NCBI RefSeq assembly: GCF_000814675.1 | Contig: NZ_JWIG01000001.1 | Location: forward strand, 124,001-188,000 | Length of the DNA: 64,000 nt | Origin: Pseudoalteromonas distincta | GTDB lineage: Bacteria > Pseudomonadota > Gammaproteobacteria > Enterobacterales > Alteromonadaceae | Direction of reading: 5' to 3' | Shown here: piece after piece, positions 9,888-18,404 of the stretch | Numbering within the stretch: position 1 is the stretch's first letter | Layout of the letters: every line of letters starts with the position of its first letter | Notes under the pieces: generated by a model | Databases searched by the model: none | What the model was told of the DNA's origin: nothing | The model's input: only the letters and a program-made list of their open reading frames with translations | Made by a program: the position numbers and the translations under genes

Positions 9888-12110
9888 TTATAGCTCAAAA
9901 TCTTTTTTGAATTTCAAACCAAATTCACTTCGATCATTACTGCGCATTACGCCAACAAAACCTGATTGTTGTAGACGACCAACATCGTAAACTTCGTTTA
10001 GAACGTTTTCACCATACAGTGTAACTTCCATATCGCCATATGGATTAGTGTAGGAAATATTAAAACCAACTAGTTCACGAGAGTCAATGGTCTCACTTTG
10101 GTTATAAACTGATTGCCCTTGCATTTCGCTTCGGTACGAATAATTAGCATTAAACGCAAGTGTTGCGCCGCTCTCTAAATCCATAAAGTAAGAAGGTGCA
10201 ACCATGACAGTCCAGCGTGGTGTAAGTGCTGGTGAATCGCCTTTACCTATACCTTGTACACCCTCAGCCACTTCTGTTATTTCAGAATCTAAATAACCAA
10301 CTGCACTGCGAATAGTAAAATCATCAGTAATAGCGACGGTTGTTTCAAGCTCAATACCTTGTGCTTTAGACTGACCCGCATTTTCTACAATTGTTACGAA
10401 ACCGCCACCTGCTGTTGGGTCTGAAAACGGTAATGCTAAATCAGTGTAATCAGTCACAAATACCGCAAGCATCATAGATACATTTTCGTGTACTTGGCCT
10501 TTTAGACCCATTTCGTAGTTAACCGCTTTCGTTTCGTCAAATGATACAAACTGGTCTGGTCCACCAAATGGGCGCGGTGGAAAACCACCTGTTTGGTAGC
10601 CTTTTTGAATTTGGCCATACACATTCATATTATTGCTAAGCTGATAAGATGCATTTACATCCCACGTAACTGCATCAAAATCTGCACTTACATACTTACG
10701 AGTAGGAAATGATGGGAATATAGCATTTGCATCTTTTTCATCTTTTGAATAACGAAGGCCACCACCTACCGTTAAATCGTCAGTTAAATCGTAGCTTGCA
10801 TTAAAGTAGGCTGCGTAAGAATTAGTTTCTTGGTTAATTTCAAAATCGCCGTAACCACCAAATGATTCTGTTACTCCGTCATTCAATAAGCCATTGGGTG
10901 TATTAAATGGGCTGAATACAAATGGGCCTGAACGTGTAAAGCCATCTTCATTAAAAAAGTAAAGGCCTGACACAAAGTCCATATTATCAAATGTTGCATT
11001 TAGTTGAATTTCAAACGAGTACTGATCAGCTCCGCCCTCTTCTGGAAACTCAGATAAGTTTAAAGGTGATGCATCGTCATCTAGGCCACCTTCATACTCA
11101 GATGTACGGTAGCTTGAGATAAACTTGGTAGTATAAGTATCGTTAATTGCCCAATCAGCCGAGAACGATGTGCCCCAACCTGAGTAAGAAGTTGATTCAA
11201 TACCAGCAACGGTTGTGCCTAAATCATCAGGGTCTGATGGAATTAAATCTTGAGTCAATAATGGGAAGTCGCCATTAAACACATCGTTTGCATCTAGCGG
11301 GTCAGTTAATTCAATTGTGTAAGGCGATTGACCTGACTCGTTATCAACTCCATCTAAAGCAAAAGTGAATGCTAAATCGCTGTTCGCTTGCCATTTAAGG
11401 GCTACACGACCACTAAATTCTTCTTCCTCACCAATTTCTTTCTCTGGATTTGCTAAATTAACAGCTTCACCAACACCATCACGTGTTTTGTAAGATGCAC
11501 TCGCAGACATGCTTAGTTCATCGTTTAGTGAGTTATTAAAATAAACATCACCAGCAATACGTCCACGACTTCCCAGCTTAGCTGAAGTAGTTACAATACC
11601 TTCATCACCAGGTTGCTTTGTAATTACATTTACAGCGCCACCTAACGTATTACGGCCATATAAAGTACCTTGTGGACCACGAAGCACTTCAACACGCTCA
11701 ACATTAGGTAATGATAAATTAGAACCCATTTGACGACCTAAATAAACGCCATCTAAGTATACGCCTACACCTGGATCAGTAGTTATTATGTGATCTTGCA
11801 GACCAATACCACGAATGAACACAGACGCATGTGCTGCATTACCAACACCGTAACGGGTGATGTTTAAGTTTGGAACATATTTACCAATATCTTCAAGATT
11901 ACTCATATTGGCTTTATCAATTAGGTTCGCCCCAATTGATGTGATAGCGGTTGGAGATTCAAATAAGCTCTCTGTACGTTTACGAGCTGTGACCTCGATT
12001 TTTTCAAACGCGTCTTGTTTTGCTGTTGTTTTGGCTTCTTCAGCATTTACTGAGGTAGATAGTGCAGCGACAATTGCTAGGCTTAACTGTGAGAGTGTGC
12101 GTAGTTTCAA
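9888..12110 (-). CDS. TonB-dependent outer-membrane receptor
   Basis: Active importer of iron chelates, sugars or other large nutrients across the outer membrane, driven by TonB-ExbBD. Signal peptide MKLRTLSQLSLAIVAALSTSVNA, then IEVTARKR near the mature N-terminus (TonB-box region), plug domain (PTAITSIGANLID, VFIRGIGLQD, VEVLRGPQGTLYGRNTLGG) and a C-terminal barrel ending GLKFKKDFEL. I choose the UUG at 12108-12110 because GGAG lies 6-7 bases upstream and it gives a clean signal peptide; a second UUG at 12122 is possible. About 740 residues. The substrate cannot be read from sequence. Its leader carries a terminator-like hairpin. A VpsT/CsgD-like regulator is divergent upstream. Confidence 0.9.
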   Translation of the reverse strand: MKLRTLSQLSLAIVAALSTSVNAEEAKTTAKQDAFEKIEVTARKRTESLFESPTAITSIGANLIDKANMSNLEDIGKYVPNLNITRYGVGNAAHASVFIRGIGLQDHIITTDPGVGVYLDGVYLGRQMGSNLSLPNVERVEVLRGPQGTLYGRNTLGGAVNVITKQPGDEGIVTTSAKLGSRGRIAGDVYFNNSLNDELSMSASASYKTRDGVGEAVNLANPEKEIGEEEEFSGRVALKWQANSDLAFTFALDGVDNESGQSPYTIELTDPLDANDVFNGDFPLLTQDLIPSDPDDLGTTVAGIESTSYSGWGTSFSADWAINDTYTTKFISSYRTSEYEGGLDDDASPLNLSEFPEEGGADQYSFEIQLNATFDNMDFVSGLYFFNEDGFTRSGPFVFSPFNTPNGLLNDGVTESFGGYGDFEINQETNSYAAYFNASYDLTDDLTVGGGLRYSKDEKDANAIFPSFPTRKYVSADFDAVTWDVNASYQLSNNMNVYGQIQKGYQTGGFPPRPFGGPDQFVSFDETKAVNYEMGLKGQVHENVSMMLAVFVTDYTDLALPFSDPTAGGGFVTIVENAGQSKAQGIELETTVAITDDFTIRSAVGYLDSEITEVAEGVQGIGKGDSPALTPRWTVMVAPSYFMDLESGATLAFNANYSYRSEMQGQSVYNQSETIDSRELVGFNISYTNPYGDMEVTLYGENVLNEVYDVGRLQQSGFVGVMRSNDRSEFGLKFKKDFEL

Positions 12111-12175
12111 AATATTCTCCAAAGGATACCGTGTGATTTTTGTTATGCTTTTATATTGATAATATAAATTTTAGG

Positions 12176-12204
12176 CATAAAAAAAGACGCTAAATAGCAT
12201 CTTT
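12176..12204 (-). promoter_or_regulatory. Terminator-like hairpin in the receptor leader (possible attenuator)
   Basis: Read on the minus strand, AAAGATGCTA-TT-TAGCGTCTTTTTTT: stem arms at 12183-12192 and 12195-12204 with one mismatch, followed by seven T. It sits about 75 bases upstream of the receptor start, in the expected 5' leader. It has intrinsic-terminator form, so it could be an attenuator or the end of a separate short transcript. Position and shape are seen; function is inferred. Confidence 0.5.
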
Positions 12205-12519
12205 CCTCTGGACAGGTATTATATGACATTATTGTGAATAAATGTATAAAATTATTTAAATAAATTCATAGAAAATGACAGTAATTTAAGCATTGTTAGC
12301 TTTAAATGAATTATCATAAATAAACCCCTTTGATATTTACCTCAGTAATAAACTGTTTTAAAACAAAAAATCGCATAAATACCATTTTAAAAAGCGCATA
12401 AAATATACTTATACATGTACTTAAGTGTATAAAAAAAGAGCTAAAACACATTCAGCAATCATTGAAATTAACTAAAAATAAGAATATAGTGCTAAAATGT
12501 AGTCTATGGATAGAATATT
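12205..12519. other. Intergenic region between divergent receptor and regulator
   Basis: Very AT-rich. Presumably carries promoters for both the receptor (leftward) and the LuxR-type regulator (rightward). No further gene or convincing operator seen. Confidence 0.5.
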
Positions 12520-13110
12520 ATGAATATTGAAAATACAGCCAATAAAAGCCCCACATGCTTCACCAGCCCAAATTACACGTCACTTTTTTGTGTTGCAGCT
12601 GACTTCAACGTCCTACTTGTTAATTATCAAGCTTTAAATGTTATTACAAACCATGAACTTATAAATCAGTTTATGCTAAAAAACGGTCATCAAGGCCTCG
12701 TTATTTTTGACGTGCCCAAAGACGGTGATGTTTTGGCATTAAAAGAGTGGCCTAATTTAAAAGGTTTGTTTTATGAAGGCACTGACGAAGTACTACTGCA
12801 GCAAGGATTAGAAGCAATAGAACAAGGAAAACTTTGGTTTCCACGTGCGGTAACTGATGGTTGGATGAGACAAATGCTAGCGAGTGAACAACAAACTACG
12901 CTGCAATCAAATAACTTAACCTGCAAAGAAATGAAAGTATTAAACTTATTATTTTCTGGCTTACATTCAAGCGCAATTGCAGACACTTTATTTATCAGTG
13001 AAGCTACAGTTCGTGTACATTTACACAAGGTGTATCAAAAAATCGCTGTAAAAAACAAGCAACAAGCATTGCTTTGGTGTCAAAAAAACTTAAATAAGAT
13101 TAATAGTTAA
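12520..13110 (+). CDS. LuxR-family transcriptional regulator of the VpsT/CsgD type
   Basis: A 196-residue DNA-binding regulator. The C-terminus (about 130-192: LTCKEMKVLNLLFSGL, SSAIADTLFISEATVRVHLH) is a LuxR/FixJ helix-turn-helix. The N-terminal half resembles a degenerate receiver, with FDVP where the phospho-acceptor motif would lie. WFPR at 106-109 stands at the position of the W[FLM][TS]R motif that binds c-di-GMP in VpsT and is related to YFTR in CsgD, but carries Pro at the third position. Family knowledge: VpsT/CsgD regulators control biofilm matrix genes. Here it faces a TonB-dependent receptor; whether it regulates it is unknown. Confidence 0.8.
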   Translation: MNIENTANKSPTCFTSPNYTSLFCVAADFNVLLVNYQALNVITNHELINQFMLKNGHQGLVIFDVPKDGDVLALKEWPNLKGLFYEGTDEVLLQQGLEAIEQGKLWFPRAVTDGWMRQMLASEQQTTLQSNNLTCKEMKVLNLLFSGLHSSAIADTLFISEATVRVHLHKVYQKIAVKNKQQALLWCQKNLNKINS

Positions 13111-13432
13111 AAACCGATTAAGCAAACTTGATAATAGCCATTGTAATTACCAGCAACATTCGTTCTAACTCCTTAACCAAAGAACGTAAAAAGAAAATTT
13201 AGTTATAATATTCCCGCCACTTTAAAAAAGCCTTATTAACTAGATTTAAAATTTATTCTAATAAAATCATACTATTCTGCTTTTAATACATACATAAAAT
13301 ATATATGTTACAAAATTAAAAAGCCGTTACTAAATTTATTTTTATTAACTCCCTAAATTTATTAGATAAAAAACACTATCACTTCTATAATCCTATTGAA
13401 ATCAACATCTAAATAACAAATAGGAAATACAT
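13111..13432. other. Intergenic region upstream of the porin gene
   Basis: AT-rich, about 320 bases, presumably with the porin promoter. AAATAGGAAATACATATG at its end supplies an AGGA ribosome site. No inverted repeat strong enough to call as an operator; I looked for a Pho box and saw no convincing one. Confidence 0.4.
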
Positions 13433-14581
13433 ATGAAAAAGCTATCTGTAGCAGTAGCTGTATGTGCTGTACTTGCATCTAGCTATGCAAGCGCTGAAGT
13501 ACGTATTAATGGTTTTGCATCTATCGTGGGTGGTAAAAGCCTAGACAGTGATCAAACCTTATACGGATATGACGACGATATCTCATTTAAAAATGAGAGT
13601 AAGTTCGCTTTACAACTATCTGCTGATCTTCAAGAGAAGCTAACGGCTACGGCTCAAATTATTGCGCGTGGAGAGGACGACTTTGACGCCACATTCGAAT
13701 GGGCATATGTTACTTATGAATACAGCGATGAACTGCAATTTAGCGCTGGTAAAATGCGTGTTCCCTTCTATAAATACTCAGATTTCTTGGATGTTGGCTA
13801 TGCTTATCGCTGGGTACGTCCACCTCGCTCAGTATACGGTATCCCATTTTCGACTTATGAAGGCTTGAGTGTTGTTTACAACAATCAATTAGGAGATTGG
13901 GACTCTACTTTGCAAGGGTTTTACGGCGCTTTTGATGGCGATATAGATGTATTTGGAGATAGCTTACCTGCTGAGTTAAATAATTTAGGCGGTATAAACT
14001 GGAGCCTATCATACGACTGGTTCAGTGCACGAGCTGCATATATTGTGGCCGACACTAGCATTTCTATTGATAGCAGTGACTCAAGTAACTTAAGTGCCTT
14101 AAATGGAATTATTGATGTACTCAATACTAACGGTTTAACCAGTACAGTAAATGATCTGATTACTGACGAAGATGAAACAACTTTTGTTGGTATTGGCTTC
14201 TCTATTGACTATGATAACTTCTTATTTGATGCTGAATATACACAGTTTGAAGTAGAGGGAAGTATTTTGGCTGAACAATCACAATACTATGCCTCTGCGG
14301 GTTATCGTATAGATGATGTTATTGTTCACTTCACCTATGAAAAAAATGATGATAAGCATGATTCGTCACGTTTTAATACTCTTGAATCAATTCCTTTATT
14401 AAATACTACTGTGAACTTTGCGCTCGAGAGCATGCGTGCAGAGAGTAACGTATACACAATTGGCGCACGTTATGACTTCCACCCTTCAGCTGCATTTAAA
14501 ATTGACTTCAGTCGATTTGATGATGACATCACTGACACTGAAACGGATATAGTCGCCGTTGGTGTTGATTTAGTATTTTAA
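13433..14581 (+). CDS. Outer-membrane porin
   Basis: Predicted outer-membrane beta-barrel of 382 residues. Signal peptide MKKLSVAVAVCAVLASSYASA, then alternating strands rich in Tyr/Phe/Asp (FEWAYVTYEYSDELQFSAGK, TYEGLSVVYNNQ) and a C-terminal phenylalanine (VGVDLVF), the BAM recognition signature. It is translationally close to the next gene (12 bases), a periplasmic phosphate-binding-like protein, so it may be a phosphate- or anion-selective porin. That specificity is inference from the pairing only. Confidence 0.8.
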   Translation: MKKLSVAVAVCAVLASSYASAEVRINGFASIVGGKSLDSDQTLYGYDDDISFKNESKFALQLSADLQEKLTATAQIIARGEDDFDATFEWAYVTYEYSDELQFSAGKMRVPFYKYSDFLDVGYAYRWVRPPRSVYGIPFSTYEGLSVVYNNQLGDWDSTLQGFYGAFDGDIDVFGDSLPAELNNLGGINWSLSYDWFSARAAYIVADTSISIDSSDSSNLSALNGIIDVLNTNGLTSTVNDLITDEDETTFVGIGFSIDYDNFLFDAEYTQFEVEGSILAEQSQYYASAGYRIDDVIVHFTYEKNDDKHDSSRFNTLESIPLLNTTVNFALESMRAESNVYTIGARYDFHPSAAFKIDFSRFDDDITDTETDIVAVGVDLVF

Positions 14582-14593
14582 TTGGAGCGGAAT

Positions 14594-15001
14594 ATGAAAA
14601 AATTAATCCTAGCTAGTGCGCTTTCATTATGTTCTTTCGGTGCTTTGGCTGAAGTTGCAGTAATTGTAAATCCTAGTAATGCAAATGCACTTGATGCAGA
14701 GACTATTAAGAAAATTTACTTAGGAAAGGCCAAGTCGTTTGATAACGGCAATAAGGTCAACCCAGCAACTCAAAACGGTACCGCTATTGCTGATGAATTC
14801 AATTCTAAAGTGGTAGGCAAATCGAGCAGCCAATTAAATGCCTATTGGTCAAAACTTGTTTTTACAGGTAAAGGAACACCGCCTGAAAAGTTTGATTCAG
14901 ATCAAGCTGTCATTGACTTTGTTGCCGCTAATGGTGATTCAATCGGCTATATAGATAGCAGTAAAGCAACTGATAAAGTTAAAGTGATTGCTACCTTTTA
15001 A
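14594..15001 (+). CDS. Small PstS-like periplasmic substrate-binding protein
   Basis: A 135-residue secreted protein with signal peptide MKKLILASALSLCSFGALA. The mature part (VAVIVNPSNANALDAETIKKIYLG, IADEFNSKVVGKSSSQLNAYWSKLVFTGKG, AANGDSIGYIDSS) matches short single-domain relatives of phosphate ABC-transporter binding proteins. It is much shorter than PstS (about 320) and no permease or ATPase is nearby, so it may bind phosphate or another anion and pass it on, or act as a sensor. Start chosen at the ATG at 14594, with GGAG at 14584; a UUG at 14582 is in frame. Co-transcribed with the porin. Confidence 0.8.
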   Translation: MKKLILASALSLCSFGALAEVAVIVNPSNANALDAETIKKIYLGKAKSFDNGNKVNPATQNGTAIADEFNSKVVGKSSSQLNAYWSKLVFTGKGTPPEKFDSDQAVIDFVAANGDSIGYIDSSKATDKVKVIATF

Positions 15002-15019
15002 TTGCTATTATTAAATAAA

Positions 15020-15047
15020 AAAAAACCACCTAATCGGTGGTTTTTTT
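15020..15047 (+). terminator. Terminator after the porin / binding-protein operon
   Basis: A-run plus CCACC (15026-15030), loop TAATC, then GGTGG and seven T (15036-15047). Textbook intrinsic terminator 20 bases past the stop. Confidence 0.9.
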
Positions 15048-15061
15048 ATAACTTAACTTTA

Positions 15062-15221
15062 ATAACAATTCGCTCAATTAAGTGAGATATTTTGAAGGAG
15101 AAAAACGGTGTCGATAGCAAGGCAAAAAATTTCTTATTTAGTATTCTAAATAAGAAATTTTAACGCAGCTAGCGTCTGACCTGCCCTCTCAAAATGAATA
15201 AGCATTACTGCGAATTGGTGT
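15062..15221. mobile_element. 160-bp palindromic MITE-like element, copy 1
   Basis: Ends ATAACAATTCGC (15062-15073) and GCGAATTGGTGT (15210-15221) are imperfect terminal inverted repeats. The centre is an exact 15-base hairpin, AAATTTCTTATTTAG (15127-15141) against CTAAATAAGAAATTT (15146-15160). A second copy of the same 160-bp length is at 54391-54550 and shares much of the sequence (TTAAGTGA, AGGCAAAAA, ATTTAG, ATTCTAAAT). It encodes nothing. It lies between convergent 3' ends. Confidence 0.85.
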
Positions 15222-15228
15222 AATTACA

Positions 15229-16854
15229 TTACTCAATTTTAAATTTAGCTGTGGCATCTAATAGGTTATCTGAAAGGTAATGAAGGTTTTTAGCTACATC
15301 CCTCACAGCTGTTAGCGAGTCCATTGTATCTTCAAATGATACGTGCATGTTTGTCACGTTTTCTACAACCATAGCAGCAACTGATGTTTGCTCTTCTGTG
15401 GCAGCAGCAATTTGTGAGTTCATTCCATTTATTTCTAACATTTGTTCTGCAATTTTCTCTATAGAAATACCTGTTTTTTCTGCTGCAGTTGCATTATCTG
15501 TAGCCATATCTCTTGCAGTCGTCATTGCAGTAACTGATTCGTTAGCCGCTTCAGTTAAAGTAGTCAACAGCTCTCTAATCTCATTTGTAGAGTGAGCAGT
15601 TCGCGATGCAAGCTCTCTAACTTCATCAGCAACAACAGCAAAGCCTCGGCCATGCTCGCCAGCACGGGCAGCCTCAATGGCAGCGTTAAGTGCTAGTAAA
15701 TTTGTTTGCTCCGCTATTGATGTAATAACATTTAATATTTGCGACACATTTTTTGTATCGTCTGCTAATTTATTGATAGTTGTAGCAGCGTGATTAATCT
15801 CATCACTTAACGTACGAGAAGCGGTTACTGATGTTTGTACTTGAGTTCGACTTTGCTCAACTTCTTTCTCAGCCGTTTGCGCTGCATGAGAAGCACTTGC
15901 AGCTGATTGAGATATATCTCCTACACTCTGTTTCATCTCTTCCATCGATTGCTTTACAATCTCAGCATCAGTGGTTTGTTTAGTCGTTGCACGCTCCGCT
16001 TGTTCCATCCCTTGCACTAAGCGAGTAGAGTTTTCCATTAACGGTTCGCAAACCGCGATAATTTCTAACACCGTTTTTTTCAATATGCCAATAAAAGAGT
16101 TGAAGTTTATAGATACTTGACCTATTTCATCTTCAGAGTTAACTGTCAATTTAGTGCTTAGCGAGCCTTTACCGCTTGCTAATAAGCTTAAATTATTTGC
16201 CGCATCACTTGCCGAAGAAGCAATTCGCTTAGCTATCCAAATAGCCATAAAGAGCAATAAAATAAGCGATACAATAGAAACAACTAACATTAACGTAAGG
16301 GCGTAATCAGAGCGGTCCTTTGTGCTTGCAACAAGTTCAAAAAAACGATCGTCAGCTTTGACTTGTGCTGCCTTAAACTTTTCTAAGACATCGTTATAAA
16401 GCGCTGTTTTCCTCTGTGCTTGTTGTTGAATTTTACTAAAATCTGCTGTTCCATTTACCATGCCATTTGCGATAGTCGCTGATATTTTTTCGTAATTTGC
16501 GAGCTGCTCTTTAGTGTCACTGTGAATGTAAGAGGCATTTATTTTTTCTATCGCAATAATATTCAATTCAAGTTGCTTGTATGTGTCAGATGCTTTCTCG
16601 ACTAAATCTTGCTCACCAAATGTTACTGCTTGGGTGTAAAGTTCGTCCAGTTTTTCTAAAATGCCAACATTAGCTGATGTTAACTTAACAACTTTGTAGG
16701 ATGAATTTTCCATTTCATCAAGTGCAATTCTATTATCATTCATAGCAAAATAGTTGTTCAGAACAATCACTAAAAATGCAACGACAGCAATACTCGTAAT
16801 CGCATGTATTTTTTTACTTATGCTGAGATTTTGAAAAGAGAAGCCTGAAGCCAT
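15229..16854 (-). CDS. Methyl-accepting chemotaxis protein (4HB-type sensor)
   Basis: Inner-membrane chemoreceptor of 541 residues that signals to CheA/CheW and the flagellar motor. Transmembrane segments at about 13-31 and 183-205 enclose a helical periplasmic sensor of roughly 150 residues that looks like a four-helix bundle. A HAMP region follows ([22 protein letters not shown]), then the signalling domain with the invariant hairpin tip [24 protein letters not shown] (split here by residues 389-412 approximately) and [13 protein letters not shown]. No CheR/CheB pentapeptide is seen at the C-terminus (ATAKFKIE). Ligand unknown. It is the next gene after tRNA-Leu on the same strand but behind the tRNA terminator. 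Confidence 0.93.
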   Translation of the reverse strand: MASGFSFQNLSISKKIHAITSIAVVAFLVIVLNNYFAMNDNRIALDEMENSSYKVVKLTSANVGILEKLDELYTQAVTFGEQDLVEKASDTYKQLELNIIAIEKINASYIHSDTKEQLANYEKISATIANGMVNGTADFSKIQQQAQRKTALYNDVLEKFKAAQVKADDRFFELVASTKDRSDYALTLMLVVSIVSLILLLFMAIWIAKRIASSASDAANNLSLLASGKGSLSTKLTVNSEDEIGQVSINFNSFIGILKKTVLEIIAVCEPLMENSTRLVQGMEQAERATTKQTTDAEIVKQSMEEMKQSVGDISQSAASASHAAQTAEKEVEQSRTQVQTSVTASRTLSDEINHAATTINKLADDTKNVSQILNVITSIAEQTNLLALNAAIEAARAGEHGRGFAVVADEVRELASRTAHSTNEIRELLTTLTEAANESVTAMTTARDMATDNATAAEKTGISIEKIAEQMLEINGMNSQIAAATEEQTSVAAMVVENVTNMHVSFEDTMDSLTAVRDVAKNLHYLSDNLLDATAKFKIE

Positions 16855-17021
16855 TGTGAATACCTTATTTTATTGTCTAAATCTATTATCGGCTTATTAC
16901 TCATAAGTGTTAACTAAATTTGTAATATTTCTAGTTTTTTTTACAAATAATTAAAAATTCTACATAACTAATTGCCCTTTAAAAAAAGAAAGTACAAATA
17001 ACATTCAATTTAAATCACAGG

Positions 17022-17056
17022 CACAAAAAAACCAGTAACATTTCTGTTACTGGTTT
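17022..17056 (-). terminator. Terminator after tRNA-Leu
   Basis: AAACCAGTAACA (17029-17040), loop TTTC, TGTTACTGGTTT (17045-17056): perfect 12-base stem. On the minus strand it is followed by a T-run (complement of 17023-17030) and lies 8 bases past the tRNA 3' end. Confidence 0.9.
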
Positions 17057-17063
17057 CTAAATT

Positions 17064-17148
17064 TGGTGCGGATGGGGGGACTTGAACCCCCACGCCCGAA
17101 AGCACCACCCCCTCAAGGTGGCGTGTCTACCAATTCCACCACATCCGC
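17064..17148 (-). tRNA. tRNA-Leu (anticodon GAG)
   Basis: The minus strand reads GCGGATG...CATCCGC plus A and an encoded CCA (complement of 17064-17066). Anticodon stem CCACC/GGTGG holds loop TTGAGGG, anticodon GAG, reading CUC/CUU. The long variable arm (TGCTTTCGGGCG) and T-arm GGGGGTTCAAGTCCCCC are class II tRNA features. Total 85 bases including CCA. Lies downstream of secG, as in E. coli (leuU). Confidence 0.97.
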
Positions 17149-17228
17149 ATTTTTAAGCTTTCGCTTATTTGTTAAACATATGATTTATTTGAGGAGTATA
17201 AATCGTTTAACGATAACATTACGCTAAA

Positions 17229-17582
17229 TTAGTTCGGTACGTCAGAGCTTTGCTCTTTCGTAGATGTTACCGGAACATCTTCTTCAACAGGAACTACAGT
17301 TTCCACTGCAGGAGCTGCTTCTAGGTTTTCCCACTCGTCAGTCTTTTTAATTTGACCTGCAGTTAGGTTACCTAGCACAATGCTTAAAACAAAAAATACT
17401 GTTGCTAAGCTTGTGGTTGTTTTTGTCATAAAGTTACCAGCACCTGACGAACCAAAAACCGTGCCTGATGCACCAGCGCCAAATGAAGAACCCATATCTG
17501 CGCCTTTACCTTGTTGAATTAAAACCATTCCAACTAGAGCTAAAGCCACAACTAAATAAACTACTAATAAAATTTCGTACAT
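17229..17582 (-). CDS. secG: Preprotein translocase subunit SecG
   Basis: Small accessory subunit of the SecYEG channel in the inner membrane. 117 residues from MYEILLVVYLVVALALVGMVLIQQGKGADMGSSFG, with two transmembrane segments (about 3-22 and 51-71) and the conserved QQGKGADMGSSFGAGASGTVFG loop region, whose key residues are KGADMG. The acidic tail (VPVEEDVPVTSTKEQSSD) is usual in this order. ATG at 17580-17582 lies one base after the tpiA stop, with AAGGGA upstream, so it is translationally coupled to tpiA. The upstream in-frame extension is rejected. Confidence 0.95.
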   Translation of the reverse strand: MYEILLVVYLVVALALVGMVLIQQGKGADMGSSFGAGASGTVFGSSGAGNFMTKTTTSLATVFFVLSIVLGNLTAGQIKKTDEWENLEAAPAVETVVPVEEDVPVTSTKEQSSDVPN

Positions 17583-17583
17583 C

Positions 17584-18333
17584 TTATACAGTCCCTTTTG
17601 CACTGTTACAGATTGCAGTAAAAGATTCTGCTTTTAGACTTGCGCCGCCAATTAAGCCGCCATCTATATCTGTTTGTGCAAATAATAATTCGCTATTTTT
17701 TTCATTAACGCTACCACCATATAAGATGGAAAGCCCTTGTGCTAAAGTGCTATCAAGTGCAGCAATTTTATCACGGATAAATTTATGAACAGTTTGTGCC
17801 TGCTCTGGCGATGCAGTCTTACCTGTGCCTATGGCCCAAACGGGCTCGTATGCTATCACAGAATCTTTCAGTGCTGCTACACCTAATTTTTCAATTACTG
17901 CATCAATTTGTGCAGCAACTACTTGTTCGGTTTGACCGTTTTCTTGCTCACTTTCACTTTCGCCAACACATAAAATTGGTGTTAACCCAACTTCTTGTGC
18001 TCTAGCAAACTTTTCAGCGACAGTTTCATTACTTTCGTTATAAATACTGCGGCGTTCAGAGTGACCAACGAGTACGTAAGTTGCACCTAAATCTTTTAGA
18101 AGCTGTCCATCTACTTCACCGGTAAACGCACCAGGTGTATTTTCAGAAACAGTTTGAGCGCCTGTAGAAACACCACTAGCTATCATCGCTGGTACAAGTG
18201 GGAATGGAGGAAATAAAACAATGTCCATCTCTTGTGATTTTACATCGTTAATAGCATCAGACATTTGTTTAACTAGCTCTAACGAACCATTCATTTTCCA
18301 GTTGCCTGCGACCATCGCCTTGCGTATTGCCAT
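17584..18333 (-). CDS. tpiA: Triosephosphate isomerase
   Basis: Interconverts dihydroxyacetone phosphate and glyceraldehyde 3-phosphate in glycolysis and gluconeogenesis. 249 residues from MAIRKAMVAGNWKMNG (catalytic Lys in NWKMN), catalytic His in LVGHSERR, catalytic Glu in AYEPVWAIGTGK, and phosphate-binding GGSVNEKN and GGLIGGASL. ATG at 18331-18333 has GGAG at a good distance; the ORF extends four codons further without support. It is between glmM and secG, an arrangement seen in many gammaproteobacteria. Confidence 0.97.
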   Translation of the reverse strand: MAIRKAMVAGNWKMNGSLELVKQMSDAINDVKSQEMDIVLFPPFPLVPAMIASGVSTGAQTVSENTPGAFTGEVDGQLLKDLGATYVLVGHSERRSIYNESNETVAEKFARAQEVGLTPILCVGESESEQENGQTEQVVAAQIDAVIEKLGVAALKDSVIAYEPVWAIGTGKTASPEQAQTVHKFIRDKIAALDSTLAQGLSILYGGSVNEKNSELLFAQTDIDGGLIGGASLKAESFTAICNSAKGTV

Positions 18334-18404
18334 TTTCCACTCCACATTAGAAAGCGGGCGAGATATTAACTTTTCTCGCCCAAAGTTACAAGAGGTTATT
18401 GTTA

